DNA of 64,000 bases from Legionella birminghamensis (GTDB taxonomy: Bacteria > Pseudomonadota > Gammaproteobacteria > Legionellales > Legionellaceae): assembly GCF_900452515.1 (NCBI RefSeq), contig NZ_UGNW01000001.1, positions 2,666,001-2,730,000 of the forward strand. Reading direction: 5' to 3'. Positions 35,243 through 44,345 of this stretch are shown here, in pieces. The stretch's first letter is position 1. The number at the start of each line of letters is the position of its first letter. A program made the translations under genes and the position numbers. The notes below the pieces were generated by a model. That model made no database searches. It was given only the letters and a program-made list of their open reading frames with translations, and was not told the origin of the DNA.

Positions 35243-37813
35243 ATGCAGAATCAGATTCTTATGCCCACAATGCATGGTGCTCAGTTTGAAGGAACAGAGA
35301 CCGAAATTTTGCAGTTTGAAGGCTCAATGGGTATTTCGGAACTTTATGAGTTTCGTGTTGAACTGGCTTCCAAACGTCTTATTCTTGGATCAGAAATTAT
35401 TAATCAGCCGGTAAAAATGAGCTTTGCCACCAAAGCCGGGGCAGAAAGCCCCGTGCATGGCCGTGTGGAACACTTCAGCCATACCGGCAGCCTTGACGAA
35501 TATTATGTTTATCAGATGACCATCCGCCCGCAGGTCACGCGCCTGCAGAAAACCAGACGGACACACGTTTACCTAGAAAAAGAAATCAAAGGGATTCTGC
35601 AGGATGTTTTCCAGAGAAATAATATTACTAATGTTCGTTTTGATTTAATGCAAAACCACCCCGTTCGCGAATTTGTGTTTCAGTACAATGAGCAGGATTG
35701 GCAGTTTGTAACCCGTTGGATGGAGCATGAAGGCTTATTCTATTTTTTTGAACAAACACCTGAGAATGAGATTCTGGTAATTACTGATAGCAATTCGACT
35801 CTGCAGCTCAATAAAGACATTAATCGTTTGTTCTATCATGGCTATACCATGGATAGCGAATTTGATTCTATGGCCAATTTAATCTATGACTTCCAATTCA
35901 CTACTTCTTCCCAGCCAGCGGAAGTGAAAGTCAAATCCTATAACTATCAGCAATCTTCCAAAGCCTATGAATCAACCGCAGTAATTGATCCTCAAGGGGT
36001 TGGGGAAATTGTTTATTGGGCTGAGAATGTTAATAGCCAGGAAGAAAACCAACGGATCGCGAATCAGATTGCCGAGAGTTTCAAATGGCAGAAAGAAATT
36101 TTTAATGGTACCTCCAGCGGCGCTTTGATTAACCCAGGCAGCTTTATAAACCATCAGCATTTTAATCTGCCACAACTAAACAAAGCGATGCTGATCCTTA
36201 ACTCCCAATACAGCGGCTCACAAAAAAAATCTTTTTTTTCCTACCACTCAGCACCCATTGAAGCAGCAGACGATCATTTTTCCTGCAATTATCAGTCAAT
36301 TGATAAAGTCATCCCCTTTCGCTCCGTTTTGCAAACCCCAATTCCGAGGATTAGCGGCGTACTTCCCGGTTTTGTTGACCATGAAGGAGGCGAGGATACC
36401 GTTCAGATTAATGACAAGGGCCATTATAAATTCCGGATCCCGATCACCGAAGACGGCCCTGGTAAAGGTTCTCGCTGGGTTCGTAAACTGGAAAGTTACA
36501 TTGGTGACAAGTATGCGTTTTCCCTGCCGATGAGGAAAGGAATGGAGGTTGCCATTGGCTTCCACTTTGGCAATCCTGATTTACCCATCCTCCTGGGCGC
36601 TGTCGATAATTCAACCCACCGGAATCTGATTGTCAGCGACAACCAGCAATATATGGGTCTTCAAACCAAAGAGAAAAATGTTTTCTTCATGAATGAACAG
36701 AAAGGCAAAACCCAGGGGATCAAGTTGCGCACACCTCATAATAACACCACGATGGTACTGGGGACAGATGACATCTTTCAATCCCAGCAGGACATGGGCT
36801 ATTACCTGAGCACATTAAGCCATTCAAGCTCCTATGTAGGTAAAGATGCAAACATTACCGTCAAAGGCAGTAAAAATTTGAATGTGAACAAGGATTACAT
36901 GCGATTTGTGAAAGGCAAATCTACCATGGTCTGCCATCAGGATACCAGTTATCAGGTCAAAGGAGATGAAACAGTCCAGATCAACCAAAGCCAATACAAT
37001 TATATTGATCAGAACCTGATGAACTCCATTGGCAATGCCATGATTACAGAAGTGAATGGCAACAGTGCCTTGCATGTATTGGGATCCCATATTCTTTCAG
37101 TAAAGGGGTTCACTGGTAATTATCATCTGGGTGCAACCATTCAAAGTTATACAGGTGCGCTTATTGGCGATGTCACAGGCCTTTCTGTCTTTTCCGTATT
37201 GGGAGGAGATATTGAATATCTGGGGCCTTTCTCCATGAAAATAACAAACGGCTTTAAGTATTCAGAAGATGCAGGTGTTAGCATGGCCATCGCACCTGCA
37301 ATAATTCAGCAGGCCGCAGGTATGATCATGTTTCAGGTGGGGACATCGTCCATCATCCTTGAGCCAACCGGCATAAGTATTGTTGCGCCTACAGTTACAA
37401 TTACCAGTCCTGCCCTGAATATTTCTTCAGCTGCGACATTTGTTGACAGCGCCGAAGTCGGGATAACCGGTAATGTCACGATCGGTGGGGGAATAGTAAC
37501 TTTGGGAATTCCTAGCCCGGGAGCGGCAGCTGCCGCCGCTGCCGGCTCAGAAGCAATCGCTTCAGCAGCCGCTGGAGACGCCGCTGCGGCAGCGGGGGCC
37601 GGAGGAGCGGCTGCAGCTTCCTCAGCGGCCAGCGCCACAGCATCTGCTATTGCCACAGGGGTTGCTGCGTTGGCTGGCGCCAAATTGGCTGTGGGCGCTA
37701 CGGTATTTACTACTGAGGTCATATCAACACTGGCCGGCAAATCGCCGCCCTCTCCGCCCGGTCCAGCTTCTGCACCATCAGAAGTTCCTCCGGCACCGAA
37801 TGATGGCCTGTAA
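35243..37813 (+). CDS. vgrG: VgrG (TssI), T6SS spike protein with Ala-rich C-terminal extension
   Basis: About 856 residues. The gp27-like part has EFRVELASKR, FQYNEQDWQFVTRWMEHEGLFYFFE and similar family signatures; the gp5-like OB region has GSRWVRKLESYIG and MRKGMEVAIGFHFGNPDLPILLGAV; repeats of the beta-helical needle follow. After residue ~757 comes an Ala/Gly-rich segment with hydrophobic stretches (about 759-835), then a Pro/Ser-rich tail to the end. That extension is not part of the basic spike and could be a membrane-inserting or effector-docking tail. I chose the ATG at 35243 because TGGAGAA lies upstream; an ATG at 35231 is in frame. Confidence 0.93.
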   Translation: MQNQILMPTMHGAQFEGTETEILQFEGSMGISELYEFRVELASKRLILGSEIINQPVKMSFATKAGAESPVHGRVEHFSHTGSLDEYYVYQMTIRPQVTRLQKTRRTHVYLEKEIKGILQDVFQRNNITNVRFDLMQNHPVREFVFQYNEQDWQFVTRWMEHEGLFYFFEQTPENEILVITDSNSTLQLNKDINRLFYHGYTMDSEFDSMANLIYDFQFTTSSQPAEVKVKSYNYQQSSKAYESTAVIDPQGVGEIVYWAENVNSQEENQRIANQIAESFKWQKEIFNGTSSGALINPGSFINHQHFNLPQLNKAMLILNSQYSGSQKKSFFSYHSAPIEAADDHFSCNYQSIDKVIPFRSVLQTPIPRISGVLPGFVDHEGGEDTVQINDKGHYKFRIPITEDGPGKGSRWVRKLESYIGDKYAFSLPMRKGMEVAIGFHFGNPDLPILLGAVDNSTHRNLIVSDNQQYMGLQTKEKNVFFMNEQKGKTQGIKLRTPHNNTTMVLGTDDIFQSQQDMGYYLSTLSHSSSYVGKDANITVKGSKNLNVNKDYMRFVKGKSTMVCHQDTSYQVKGDETVQINQSQYNYIDQNLMNSIGNAMITEVNGNSALHVLGSHILSVKGFTGNYHLGATIQSYTGALIGDVTGLSVFSVLGGDIEYLGPFSMKITNGFKYSEDAGVSMAIAPAIIQQAAGMIMFQVGTSSIILEPTGISIVAPTVTITSPALNISSAATFVDSAEVGITGNVTIGGGIVTLGIPSPGAAAAAAAGSEAIASAAAGDAAAAAGAGGAAAASSAASATASAIATGVAALAGAKLAVGATVFTTEVISTLAGKSPPSPPGPASAPSEVPPAPNDGL

Positions 37814-37816
37814 AAT

Positions 37817-39829
37817 TTAAGAAAAACCGAAAGACCATCCAGCGGACGGTTTAGTTTCCTCCAGTAAATGAATTTCCTTAATTCTGCTTACACGGTGTGA
37901 AGCATTCCACCGTTCCGGATCCCATTCTGCCCAGTCATAGGCTTGATACCCCAATGCTCTAAGCCCCTGAAGCCCCCTCTCCCTGTATTTTTCTTCCCGC
38001 TGCGTTTCCTCCTGCTGCTCATAGTAACGCAGGTTATAAAAAGGGTTAAGCGGCACTGCTTCCACTGCTTTATGGAAATAGGAAAGAGGATTTTCCTTCA
38101 GATCAAAGAACAAATTAATATCTCCCATAAGAAAGTAAGCTTTACCCAAGATCAATTTCTGGGTCGGGTCGCTTACCCCCTTTAACAAATGCGCTACTTC
38201 CTTCAGCGTATTCAATATTAAAGTGAAATGTTTCTCGTGCATGGCATGATGTTTTTGGCGTGTCTCATAATCAGCGGAATAGCAAAGAGATACCCTGATA
38301 AGGCTGCAAAGGTAGTCTGCCTGTCTCATAAGCGCCTTAACCAAAGCCTCCAGGTGGTATTCGATTTCAGGCTTTTCTTTGGGAGCACAGGTTCTCAGCA
38401 GTTCGATAGCTTTTCTGATACTGGCAATATCCGATTGCGAAATGTCTTCATTGCATGCAATATCAGCATCAGTCAATACTTGAGCATATAATCGTTTGCA
38501 GGACGAATGATACTGGACTCTGCGCTCCATGGATTCAAATTCACAAGACTTTCTGGCAGCATAGAGAGCCCGTAAATAGCCTTCAGACGCCTTACCCCAT
38601 TCACAACGCTCTCTAAAACTACGGCCAATCTTTAATTGGCTTTCAGATTCAGCATGAAAATGACTGGCCGCAATGGAGCGGAGATCAGCATCGAATGTGA
38701 TGACTTTGCTGTGGGTATTATACAGGGTGTAAGCTTCATCAAACTGTTTATCCATTATCAGTAAACGGAAAATACTGAGGGGATCATTCTTTTCCAGGTC
38801 AGGATCAAGCTTGGAAGCCAAGCGTATACTGGCAATATTTTTTTTATCCCTGGCATAATGTTTTGCTAATTCCCTAGCCAGGGGAGTACCCGGAGTCACC
38901 ATGGCCTGATGCTGGCTGGCAGTAAAATGCTTTATCAGATAAGCGCAGGCTTTTTCAGTATTTTTCAATTTCTCAATCAGCTTGAAAGCCTGGGCAAACT
39001 CATTTTTTTCCAGAAAATACTCAATAAAAATTTCTTCGTTTTCCAATTGAATATCCGGATCATAATACAGAGCTCTTTCCAGATGCCTTTGCGCCCTGAG
39101 CTTAGCCCCCTCCATAAAATAATTAAGGACTGTAATATTATAAAGAATGCTTTTTTTCTCCTGCAGTGCTTGAGCCAGATACTGCTGAGCCACGGTTTTT
39201 GCATAGCGGCTACCCCGGAAAAAGGAATATTTCTGATAAGAATGAGGTTCCAGCACCTTACTGACCTCATCGATTATGTGATTATCTTGCGGATCCAGGC
39301 AGGGAACCAAATCGCACAAACCCAATGTCGCAAAACTGGTACCAAATCGGGATGGGGAAGCCACTCCTGCCATCATTTCAAACTGAGGAAAATAAAAGGA
39401 ATGCTCACTGTAGTAATTGATTAAATCGGTTTGTAATTGCAGTGAATTAGCTGGATTACGTTCCTGATTCACCACTGACAAAAATCCTGAGCCCAGTGGG
39501 TATTTTACAATTTGATGGATAGGTTGATAACCATGCAAATAGCCATAATAGGCCAATTTACGAAGTGATAACTGCAGTAATTGGGGATTGCAATGGTTGG
39601 TAAATCCCAGCCAGCCTTTGAATGATTCAAAATAATAACGGAACCAGCCTGCAGGACGCAGTGAAAAACCATTGGTATAAATATAGGGAGCCCTCGCCAA
39701 TTGCTGCCATTTCGTTTGAAACTGATGCTGGTTGAGTTGAAAAAGAATAACGTCAGGATAGAAGCCCACCACTGAGCGATAACTCTCCGGGATTCGGTTC
39801 TTCGCTATTAGATTGATACTGGTCACCAA
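37817..39829 (-). CDS. Large helical-repeat (TPR-like) protein of unknown function
   Basis: 670 residues, not recognised by family. After an N-terminal region rich in aromatic residues (about 1-210), the rest is mostly amphipathic helices with TPR-like pairs, for example RAQRHLERALYYDPDI, KASEGYLRALYAARKS and PLSYFHKAVEAVPLNPFYN. The C-terminus, KPSAGWSFGFS, is polar and aromatic. There is no signal peptide or membrane segment. It is convergent with vgrG, the stops 3 bases apart, but lies on the same strand as the tss operon. It may be a T6SS-linked scaffold or effector, or simply the next gene beyond the locus. Confidence 0.65.
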   Translation of the reverse strand: MVTSINLIAKNRIPESYRSVVGFYPDVILFQLNQHQFQTKWQQLARAPYIYTNGFSLRPAGWFRYYFESFKGWLGFTNHCNPQLLQLSLRKLAYYGYLHGYQPIHQIVKYPLGSGFLSVVNQERNPANSLQLQTDLINYYSEHSFYFPQFEMMAGVASPSRFGTSFATLGLCDLVPCLDPQDNHIIDEVSKVLEPHSYQKYSFFRGSRYAKTVAQQYLAQALQEKKSILYNITVLNYFMEGAKLRAQRHLERALYYDPDIQLENEEIFIEYFLEKNEFAQAFKLIEKLKNTEKACAYLIKHFTASQHQAMVTPGTPLARELAKHYARDKKNIASIRLASKLDPDLEKNDPLSIFRLLIMDKQFDEAYTLYNTHSKVITFDADLRSIAASHFHAESESQLKIGRSFRERCEWGKASEGYLRALYAARKSCEFESMERRVQYHSSCKRLYAQVLTDADIACNEDISQSDIASIRKAIELLRTCAPKEKPEIEYHLEALVKALMRQADYLCSLIRVSLCYSADYETRQKHHAMHEKHFTLILNTLKEVAHLLKGVSDPTQKLILGKAYFLMGDINLFFDLKENPLSYFHKAVEAVPLNPFYNLRYYEQQEETQREEKYRERGLQGLRALGYQAYDWAEWDPERWNASHRVSRIKEIHLLEETKPSAGWSFGFS

Positions 39830-40241
39830 CTTCTCTATCGAACTCTATCTATGAGAACAATATAACATATTTGCTTGTAAATGAAGCAGATTAATCCGCA
39901 TTCACCTACCACGCAGGTTTGAATTATGGGCGAACCGCTGGACCCCGCGGCGCAGCCCCGTCCGAATCCCCGCGGCACCGACCGCGGGGCCCATGCCTGT
40001 TGAGTAGCATGGTTTTCAAACAAGTTTCAATGTTGCCAAAACATAGGGTTTAACAGGTAGTCATAAACAAGTCTTCTTAACATTAAATTGGCTTCATGTG
40101 GGCCCCGCGGTCGCTGCCGCGGGGATTCGAGAGCTTTTAATTCTCATGCACTTGCGTAGATAACTATGGGCCAAGCCGCAGGGCGTGGCAACCGAACGCC
40201 GCTTGTCCGCAGAGTCCAGAGAACCAGACAGCAAACTTGCT
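39830..40241. repeat. Repeat region with MITE-like family 1 copy A
   Basis: No gene is seen here. A palindrome half (GACCCCGCGG, 39941) leads into the element at 39964-40185. It starts GAATCCCCGCGGCACCGACC, runs through a unique-looking core of about 100 bp (39996-40097) and reaches the inverted palindrome ending GCCGCGGGGATTCG (40100-40129), then TCTCATGCACTTG and a TAGATAACTATGGG motif. The same arrangement occurs in reverse orientation at 55728-55951, with roughly nine in ten core bases matching by eye. It marks the right edge of the T6SS neighbourhood. Confidence 0.8.
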
Positions 40242-40370
40242 TTATGGCAGGTGATTCTCCGTATCCGAGGTTTTCTGAGCCAGCGGTTCCGTATGGGTTG
40301 TTTCTGTTGCTGTGTATGCAAAAATGGAAAACCAGAACGCAATAATTAACGTCGATACCAAAGTTTTCAT
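40242..40370 (-). CDS. 42-residue secreted or membrane peptide
   Basis: ATG at 40370 is preceded by a strong ribosome site, AGGAAGGAG. The peptide begins MKTLVSTLIIAFWFSIFAYT, a textbook signal peptide or single anchor, and ends with a short polar tail (about 20 residues, Thr/Glu-rich). I do not recognise it. The ribosome site and signal-like start support a real gene; it may be a small envelope peptide. It lies at the edge of the repeat region. Confidence 0.6.
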   Translation of the reverse strand: MKTLVSTLIIAFWFSIFAYTATETTHTEPLAQKTSDTENHLP

Positions 40371-40498
40371 TATCTGCTCCTTCCTGGAAGAGATAAAGCG
40401 ACCAAGTCCAACTTCAGCTAAAGTCTATCTATCCTATAATTAAGAAAACTATATAAACATAGTTGAAGGTTTAGCATTTCACAAGCCAGGAATTTATC

Positions 40499-40660
40499 AT
40501 GGACCATGTCAGTAATTCTCCAGATCAGGAAGACTCAGCGGAAGAGCCAGCTGCAGTTGAATCAGCCAATGAAAAAAAATTGGATACCGAACAGGATGAA
40601 GGCCGGTTGGATCATAAAGAACGGGATCCGAGAACGGGTGATTTTCGCAGTGCAGACTAG
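40499..40660 (+). CDS. 53-residue acidic hydrophilic protein
   Basis: ATG at 40499 has AGGA seven bases upstream. The product is very acidic and lacks hydrophobic residues and cysteine; it begins MDHVSNSPDQEDSAEEPA and ends RDPRTGDFRSAD. It is probably intrinsically disordered. No family recognised. It is divergent from the 42-residue peptide gene and convergent with the glycosylase gene. A longer overlapping frame starting at 40506 codes for an unlikely protein. Confidence 0.55.
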   Translation: MDHVSNSPDQEDSAEEPAAVESANEKKLDTEQDEGRLDHKERDPRTGDFRSAD

Positions 40661-40671
40661 TGGATTATTCT

Positions 40672-41226
40672 TTATTTTTTTGAAACAAAGGGATTATCCT
40701 TGATGTAAAAACGGAGTAATTTTTTTGCCCATTCTTTCGCATAGTCGACACCGATACGGGGTCTTTTTATAATAGATACTGGTGCCCGCCTCGCTTCATC
40801 GTCTAATAGATAAAAACGATCACCGAGCAAATCATGCCCATATAGTTCTTTGGTGATACCCATTGCTTTTGACAGCAGTCCCGGCCCCTGGGTTCGTTGA
40901 TTGATATTTTTCACAGGTTCCAATGCCCGCAATAAAACCCCACAGCCTTTACCCTCTGTCTCGGTAACGATATTAGTGCAATAGTACATCCCATAAATGA
41001 GGTAAACATAAGCATGCCCCGCCGGCCCAAACATAACCTTTGTCCTTGGTGTTAAGCCCTTTGAAGAATGCGCAGCCAAATCATGTTCGCCGATATACGC
41101 CTCCACCTCGACAATGCGGCCTATTTTTTCTACATTATCCTGATGATGAACCAGGTATTTCCCTAGCAAATCCTGAGCTACGGTAATGGTATCCCGGCTG
41201 TAGAAGTCACGCTGAATTTTTTTCAT
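40672..41226 (-). CDS. DNA-3-methyladenine glycosylase, AAG/MPG family
   Basis: About 184 residues, the usual length for bacterial AAG-family enzymes. Signatures: AQDLLGKYLVH, RIVEVEAYIGEHDLAAHSS (with the catalytic Glu in VEAY), GHAYVYLIYGMYYCTNIV and GVLLRALEP, then QGPGLLSKAMGI. It excises alkylated purines to start base-excision repair. I prefer the ATG at 41226; a TTG three codons upstream is in frame. It is divergent from the VOC-family gene with a 78-base gap. Confidence 0.92.
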   Translation of the reverse strand: MKKIQRDFYSRDTITVAQDLLGKYLVHHQDNVEKIGRIVEVEAYIGEHDLAAHSSKGLTPRTKVMFGPAGHAYVYLIYGMYYCTNIVTETEGKGCGVLLRALEPVKNINQRTQGPGLLSKAMGITKELYGHDLLGDRFYLLDDEARRAPVSIIKRPRIGVDYAKEWAKKLLRFYIKDNPFVSKK

Positions 41227-41304
41227 ATAAGACAAACACCAAAAACTTTATTAATATGTTTAACTAGTTCTCCACCAACCCTCAACCACTAACAGGGAGC
41301 AGCC

Positions 41305-41781
41305 ATGAGCAACAGCGTTAATTATATACCAAATGATTACAATCACATCACCCCCTATCTTATTGCCACAAACGCCCGTGAAGCACTGGAGTTTTATAAA
41401 AAAGTGCTGGGTGCAAAAGTGGTGATGTGCATGGAGGGTCCCAACAATAGTATAGGCCATGCAGAGCTTCGTATTGGCGATTCCAAGTTTATGCTTGCAG
41501 ACGAATGTGAAGAAGCACATGCAAAAAGCCCGTTAAGCTATGGCGGCTCGCCTGTAGGTTTGTATGTTTATGTAAAAAACGTCGATGAGGTTGCAAAGCT
41601 TGCTGAAGCGGAAGGCGCAACGATTACCCGTCCTCTGCAAAATCAATTCTATGGTGATCGCACCTGTACGTTTACCGATCCTTTCGGGCATATATGGTCA
41701 ATCGGCACACATATTGAAGATGTATCCGAAGAAGAAACAGCGCGGCGAATGGAAAAAATGATGAAGGAGCATGGTAAGTAG
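41305..41781 (+). CDS. VOC-superfamily (glyoxalase/PhnB-like) protein
   Basis: 158 residues with the two beta-alpha-beta-beta-beta modules of the vicinal-oxygen-chelate fold. ITPYLIATNAREALEFYKKVLGA, HAELRIGDSKFMLADE and DPFGHIWSIGTH are typical of PhnB-like or 3-demethylubiquinone methyltransferase-like VOC proteins. The exact substrate cannot be read from the sequence. AGGGAG precedes the ATG. It is convergent with the P-type ATPase gene. Confidence 0.85.
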   Translation: MSNSVNYIPNDYNHITPYLIATNAREALEFYKKVLGAKVVMCMEGPNNSIGHAELRIGDSKFMLADECEEAHAKSPLSYGGSPVGLYVYVKNVDEVAKLAEAEGATITRPLQNQFYGDRTCTFTDPFGHIWSIGTHIEDVSEEETARRMEKMMKEHGK

Positions 41782-41801
41782 CCCCGTCTCGAGCAACCAG
41801 A

Positions 41802-44324
41802 CTACATTTTAACACTAATCTCAGCAGGGGACTGTTCATGAAAAATGCCAGTCCTCTGAGGTCTGCAAAAGCTAAACCCACAACCATTGCCCATCTCAGC
41901 ATCAACCGTTTTTTCTTCTTCCAACCCCAGGTCATTTGGTTTAAAGGTTTGTTGTAAACTAACATAGGAATCCTGTTCTACCTCACTATCTGAGTCAGAA
42001 GCAGTATTTCTCAAATGGGACAAGGTCTGTTGTTTAAAACGCCAGAGGTTCAAAAACACCAGGCTCATTTGCAAAATCATAAGACCTGCCCCTATTCCAG
42101 GATTAAGGACAAATCCAGCGGCAACTAATAGTGTACTCGTTAAAAGGACAGCAAGCAGATTATAGCCAAGAGTAAAATACAAATTCTGTGTGATATTACT
42201 CATTGTTTGTCGGGCAAGTATAAAAATGGTAGCAAAGGGCAGCATTGAACCACTTTGCACAATTGCTCCCGCTTTATCCAGAGTAAGCCGGTGTGATGAA
42301 TTAGACTGAACGCCTACTCCAAAATCAGCGTCTGTTACTGCTATCGAATCATTCGCCGCATCACCAATCATCGCAACAACCTTGCCGTGGGCTTTTAACT
42401 CCTTAATTAACTGAGACTTGGAGTTATCTTTATCTTTACCCGCCAGCGCAACCCTTCCAGCACGTATATTGGAAAGAGGTATATTTAAACGTTTGCCATA
42501 GCGATTCGCTGTTTTCTCACAAGCCCCGGTGCTAATAAATACCTCAATCCCGTTTTCCTGAAGCGTTTTCAGGGTATATTTAGCATTTTCCCGCAAGGGA
42601 TCAGTTAATTTGAAGTAACAGGACAGCTTTCCATTAACCGCTACATAAACAATAGAGTCTGCATCCTCAATATCATTCTCATCCAGCACCATAGAAATGT
42701 TTTGTTCCTTCATGAAATCTTCATTACCAATACAGATTTCATCGCCGTCAACTATTCCGCTTATTCCTGAATGGTGGCTGTCTTTAAAATTACCGATAGG
42801 CAGCGACTTATACTCCTCACCGAATGACGCGGTGTACCTGAATACAGCCTCTCCGATGAAGTGCTGTGAGTTTTTTTCCAGGGCAGCGATACAGGAAAAT
42901 AAATGTTTCTGATTACAACCTGGATCAATAAAAGTGACTTGCTTTGGCTCAACCTCAAGAACTCCTGTCGTTAAAGTCCCGTGTAAATCAAAAACAACAG
43001 CATTCACTTTTGAAGCCAGTTCCAGAGACTCCGGGCTTACGAATTGGACGCCATGCTCAGCTGCCTTCTTCATAGCAACCAGCACCGTTGTTGGCACCAC
43101 CAAGCCGAGAATGCAGGGACAGGCTGAGACCAACACTGATATCGCACATTGAATGGCCAGAGCAGGAGGAAAAAAAAGGCCAATAACCAGTCCGGTGATT
43201 GCAGATACAGCAAACACTGTGGGAATAAAATACTGCATAATACGATCAGCGGTCTGCTGAATAGGCGCCTTGCGTATTTCTGCTACCTTTAAGGCAAAAT
43301 CCATATGGGCCAGATGCGAATTTTCTTTTGTTTCAGTTACCCGCATGAATAAAGGAGCGGAATATTTCGTCAGACGCATTCCGGAAAGCAGGGACTCACC
43401 CCGCTTAAGCTTTCGTGGAAATGGATTGCCATTGATGCAGGTTGTAAAAACAATAACCCCGTCTGTCAGACAAATTCCATCAAGAGGAATTATTTCACCC
43501 TCTGAAATGTAAAGGGTCTGCTCTCTAACGACCTCTTCAAGAGGCGTTAAACTGAGTTGTTCTTCTTCATACACCTGAACAAATGCAGGCAGATCATCCT
43601 GAAACGCTCTTGCAGTGATTAATTGACTGGTCAGAAAATTTTTGATTCCCTGACCAATATGCCGAAAGCCCAAAATCAAAAGAGCTGCTTCAAACATCAT
43701 TGATAGCCAGGGAACAAAAAACGCTGCGATTGAAACAGTAACAACAACCAGGGTACTCAAGGCAAATAAAGTATCCATTCCCATTTTTTTTGATTTAAAT
43801 ATGTCGAAATAAGCCTGTTTAAATGTAGAAAAACCAATCAGAAAAGTGAGAATACTGCTAATGCATCCAATAGCAATCATGGCCGCAAGGGGGAGACCGC
43901 CTGTAGCAATGGATAAAATTAGTAATATCAGCCCAGCAAGGGTTCCAATCCCCCCCTGAAACCAATGGGACAGCAGGATATCTTTCAGTCTTTCCCAGCC
44001 GTTTTTTTTACGTGCTTCAGGAGGCGGGTCGGGAATGGCATGCTGAGAAGGAGAAGACGGATAATCGGTCTTGAAATTTAAAGGATAGCTCTTGAGGAAA
44101 ACGCAATTGACTCCCATTTCCTCATCAAGAAATCTGCAAACATTGCTGCCTATCTCCTGATCAGGTGCTTCATGTTCCCAGACAATGATATTCAGCGTCT
44201 TTCTTGCGGGATCGGCATTGTATTCATACCCTGCATTAAAATCAGCTTTAAGACGCTTCTCAATTGGCCCTGTACAGCCGCTACAGGTCACATCAGGAAT
44301 AGAAAATTGATAAATAATGGTCAT
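41802..44324 (-). CDS. P1B-type metal-ATPase-like protein with altered catalytic motifs
   Basis: 840 residues with the layout of a heavy-metal P1B ATPase. An N-terminal HMA-like domain has CSGC (Cys14, Cys17); transmembrane helices follow; CPC lies at 402-404 (SACPCILG); the P domain has GDAAND at 654-659. Several invariant motifs are changed: the actuator TGE reads NGN (298-300), the phosphorylation motif DKTGT reads DLHGT (Asp446 kept), and the nucleotide-domain HP reads HF (488-489). The last ~75 residues are an acidic, polar tail. The gene is intact, so this looks like a maintained but divergent, perhaps non-transporting, ATPase. Copper or a similar ion would be the family's usual substrate. 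Confidence 0.8.
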   Translation of the reverse strand: MTIIYQFSIPDVTCSGCTGPIEKRLKADFNAGYEYNADPARKTLNIIVWEHEAPDQEIGSNVCRFLDEEMGVNCVFLKSYPLNFKTDYPSSPSQHAIPDPPPEARKKNGWERLKDILLSHWFQGGIGTLAGLILLILSIATGGLPLAAMIAIGCISSILTFLIGFSTFKQAYFDIFKSKKMGMDTLFALSTLVVVTVSIAAFFVPWLSMMFEAALLILGFRHIGQGIKNFLTSQLITARAFQDDLPAFVQVYEEEQLSLTPLEEVVREQTLYISEGEIIPLDGICLTDGVIVFTTCINGNPFPRKLKRGESLLSGMRLTKYSAPLFMRVTETKENSHLAHMDFALKVAEIRKAPIQQTADRIMQYFIPTVFAVSAITGLVIGLFFPPALAIQCAISVLVSACPCILGLVVPTTVLVAMKKAAEHGVQFVSPESLELASKVNAVVFDLHGTLTTGVLEVEPKQVTFIDPGCNQKHLFSCIAALEKNSQHFIGEAVFRYTASFGEEYKSLPIGNFKDSHHSGISGIVDGDEICIGNEDFMKEQNISMVLDENDIEDADSIVYVAVNGKLSCYFKLTDPLRENAKYTLKTLQENGIEVFISTGACEKTANRYGKRLNIPLSNIRAGRVALAGKDKDNSKSQLIKELKAHGKVVAMIGDAANDSIAVTDADFGVGVQSNSSHRLTLDKAGAIVQSGSMLPFATIFILARQTMSNITQNLYFTLGYNLLAVLLTSTLLVAAGFVLNPGIGAGLMILQMSLVFLNLWRFKQQTLSHLRNTASDSDSEVEQDSYVSLQQTFKPNDLGLEEEKTVDAEMGNGCGFSFCRPQRTGIFHEQSPAEISVKM

Positions 44325-44345
44325 GAACCGCCCTATTTAAATTGA

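Noticed and set aside
37333-37740. Ala-rich antisense frame under the vgrG tail
   Set aside because: GC-rich Ala codons in vgrG leave the complementary strand open by composition alone.
12588-40185. T6SS as an island with tRNA-derived att repeats at both ends
   Set aside because: I searched by eye for a copy of the tRNA-Pro or tRNA-Leu 3' end near 39.8-40.2 kb and found none; the right edge carries MITE-like repeats instead.
40506-40703. 65-residue frame overlapping the acidic micro-gene
   Set aside because: The ribosome site fits the ATG at 40499 in another frame, and the 65-residue product has shadow-like composition and runs into the convergent glycosylase gene.
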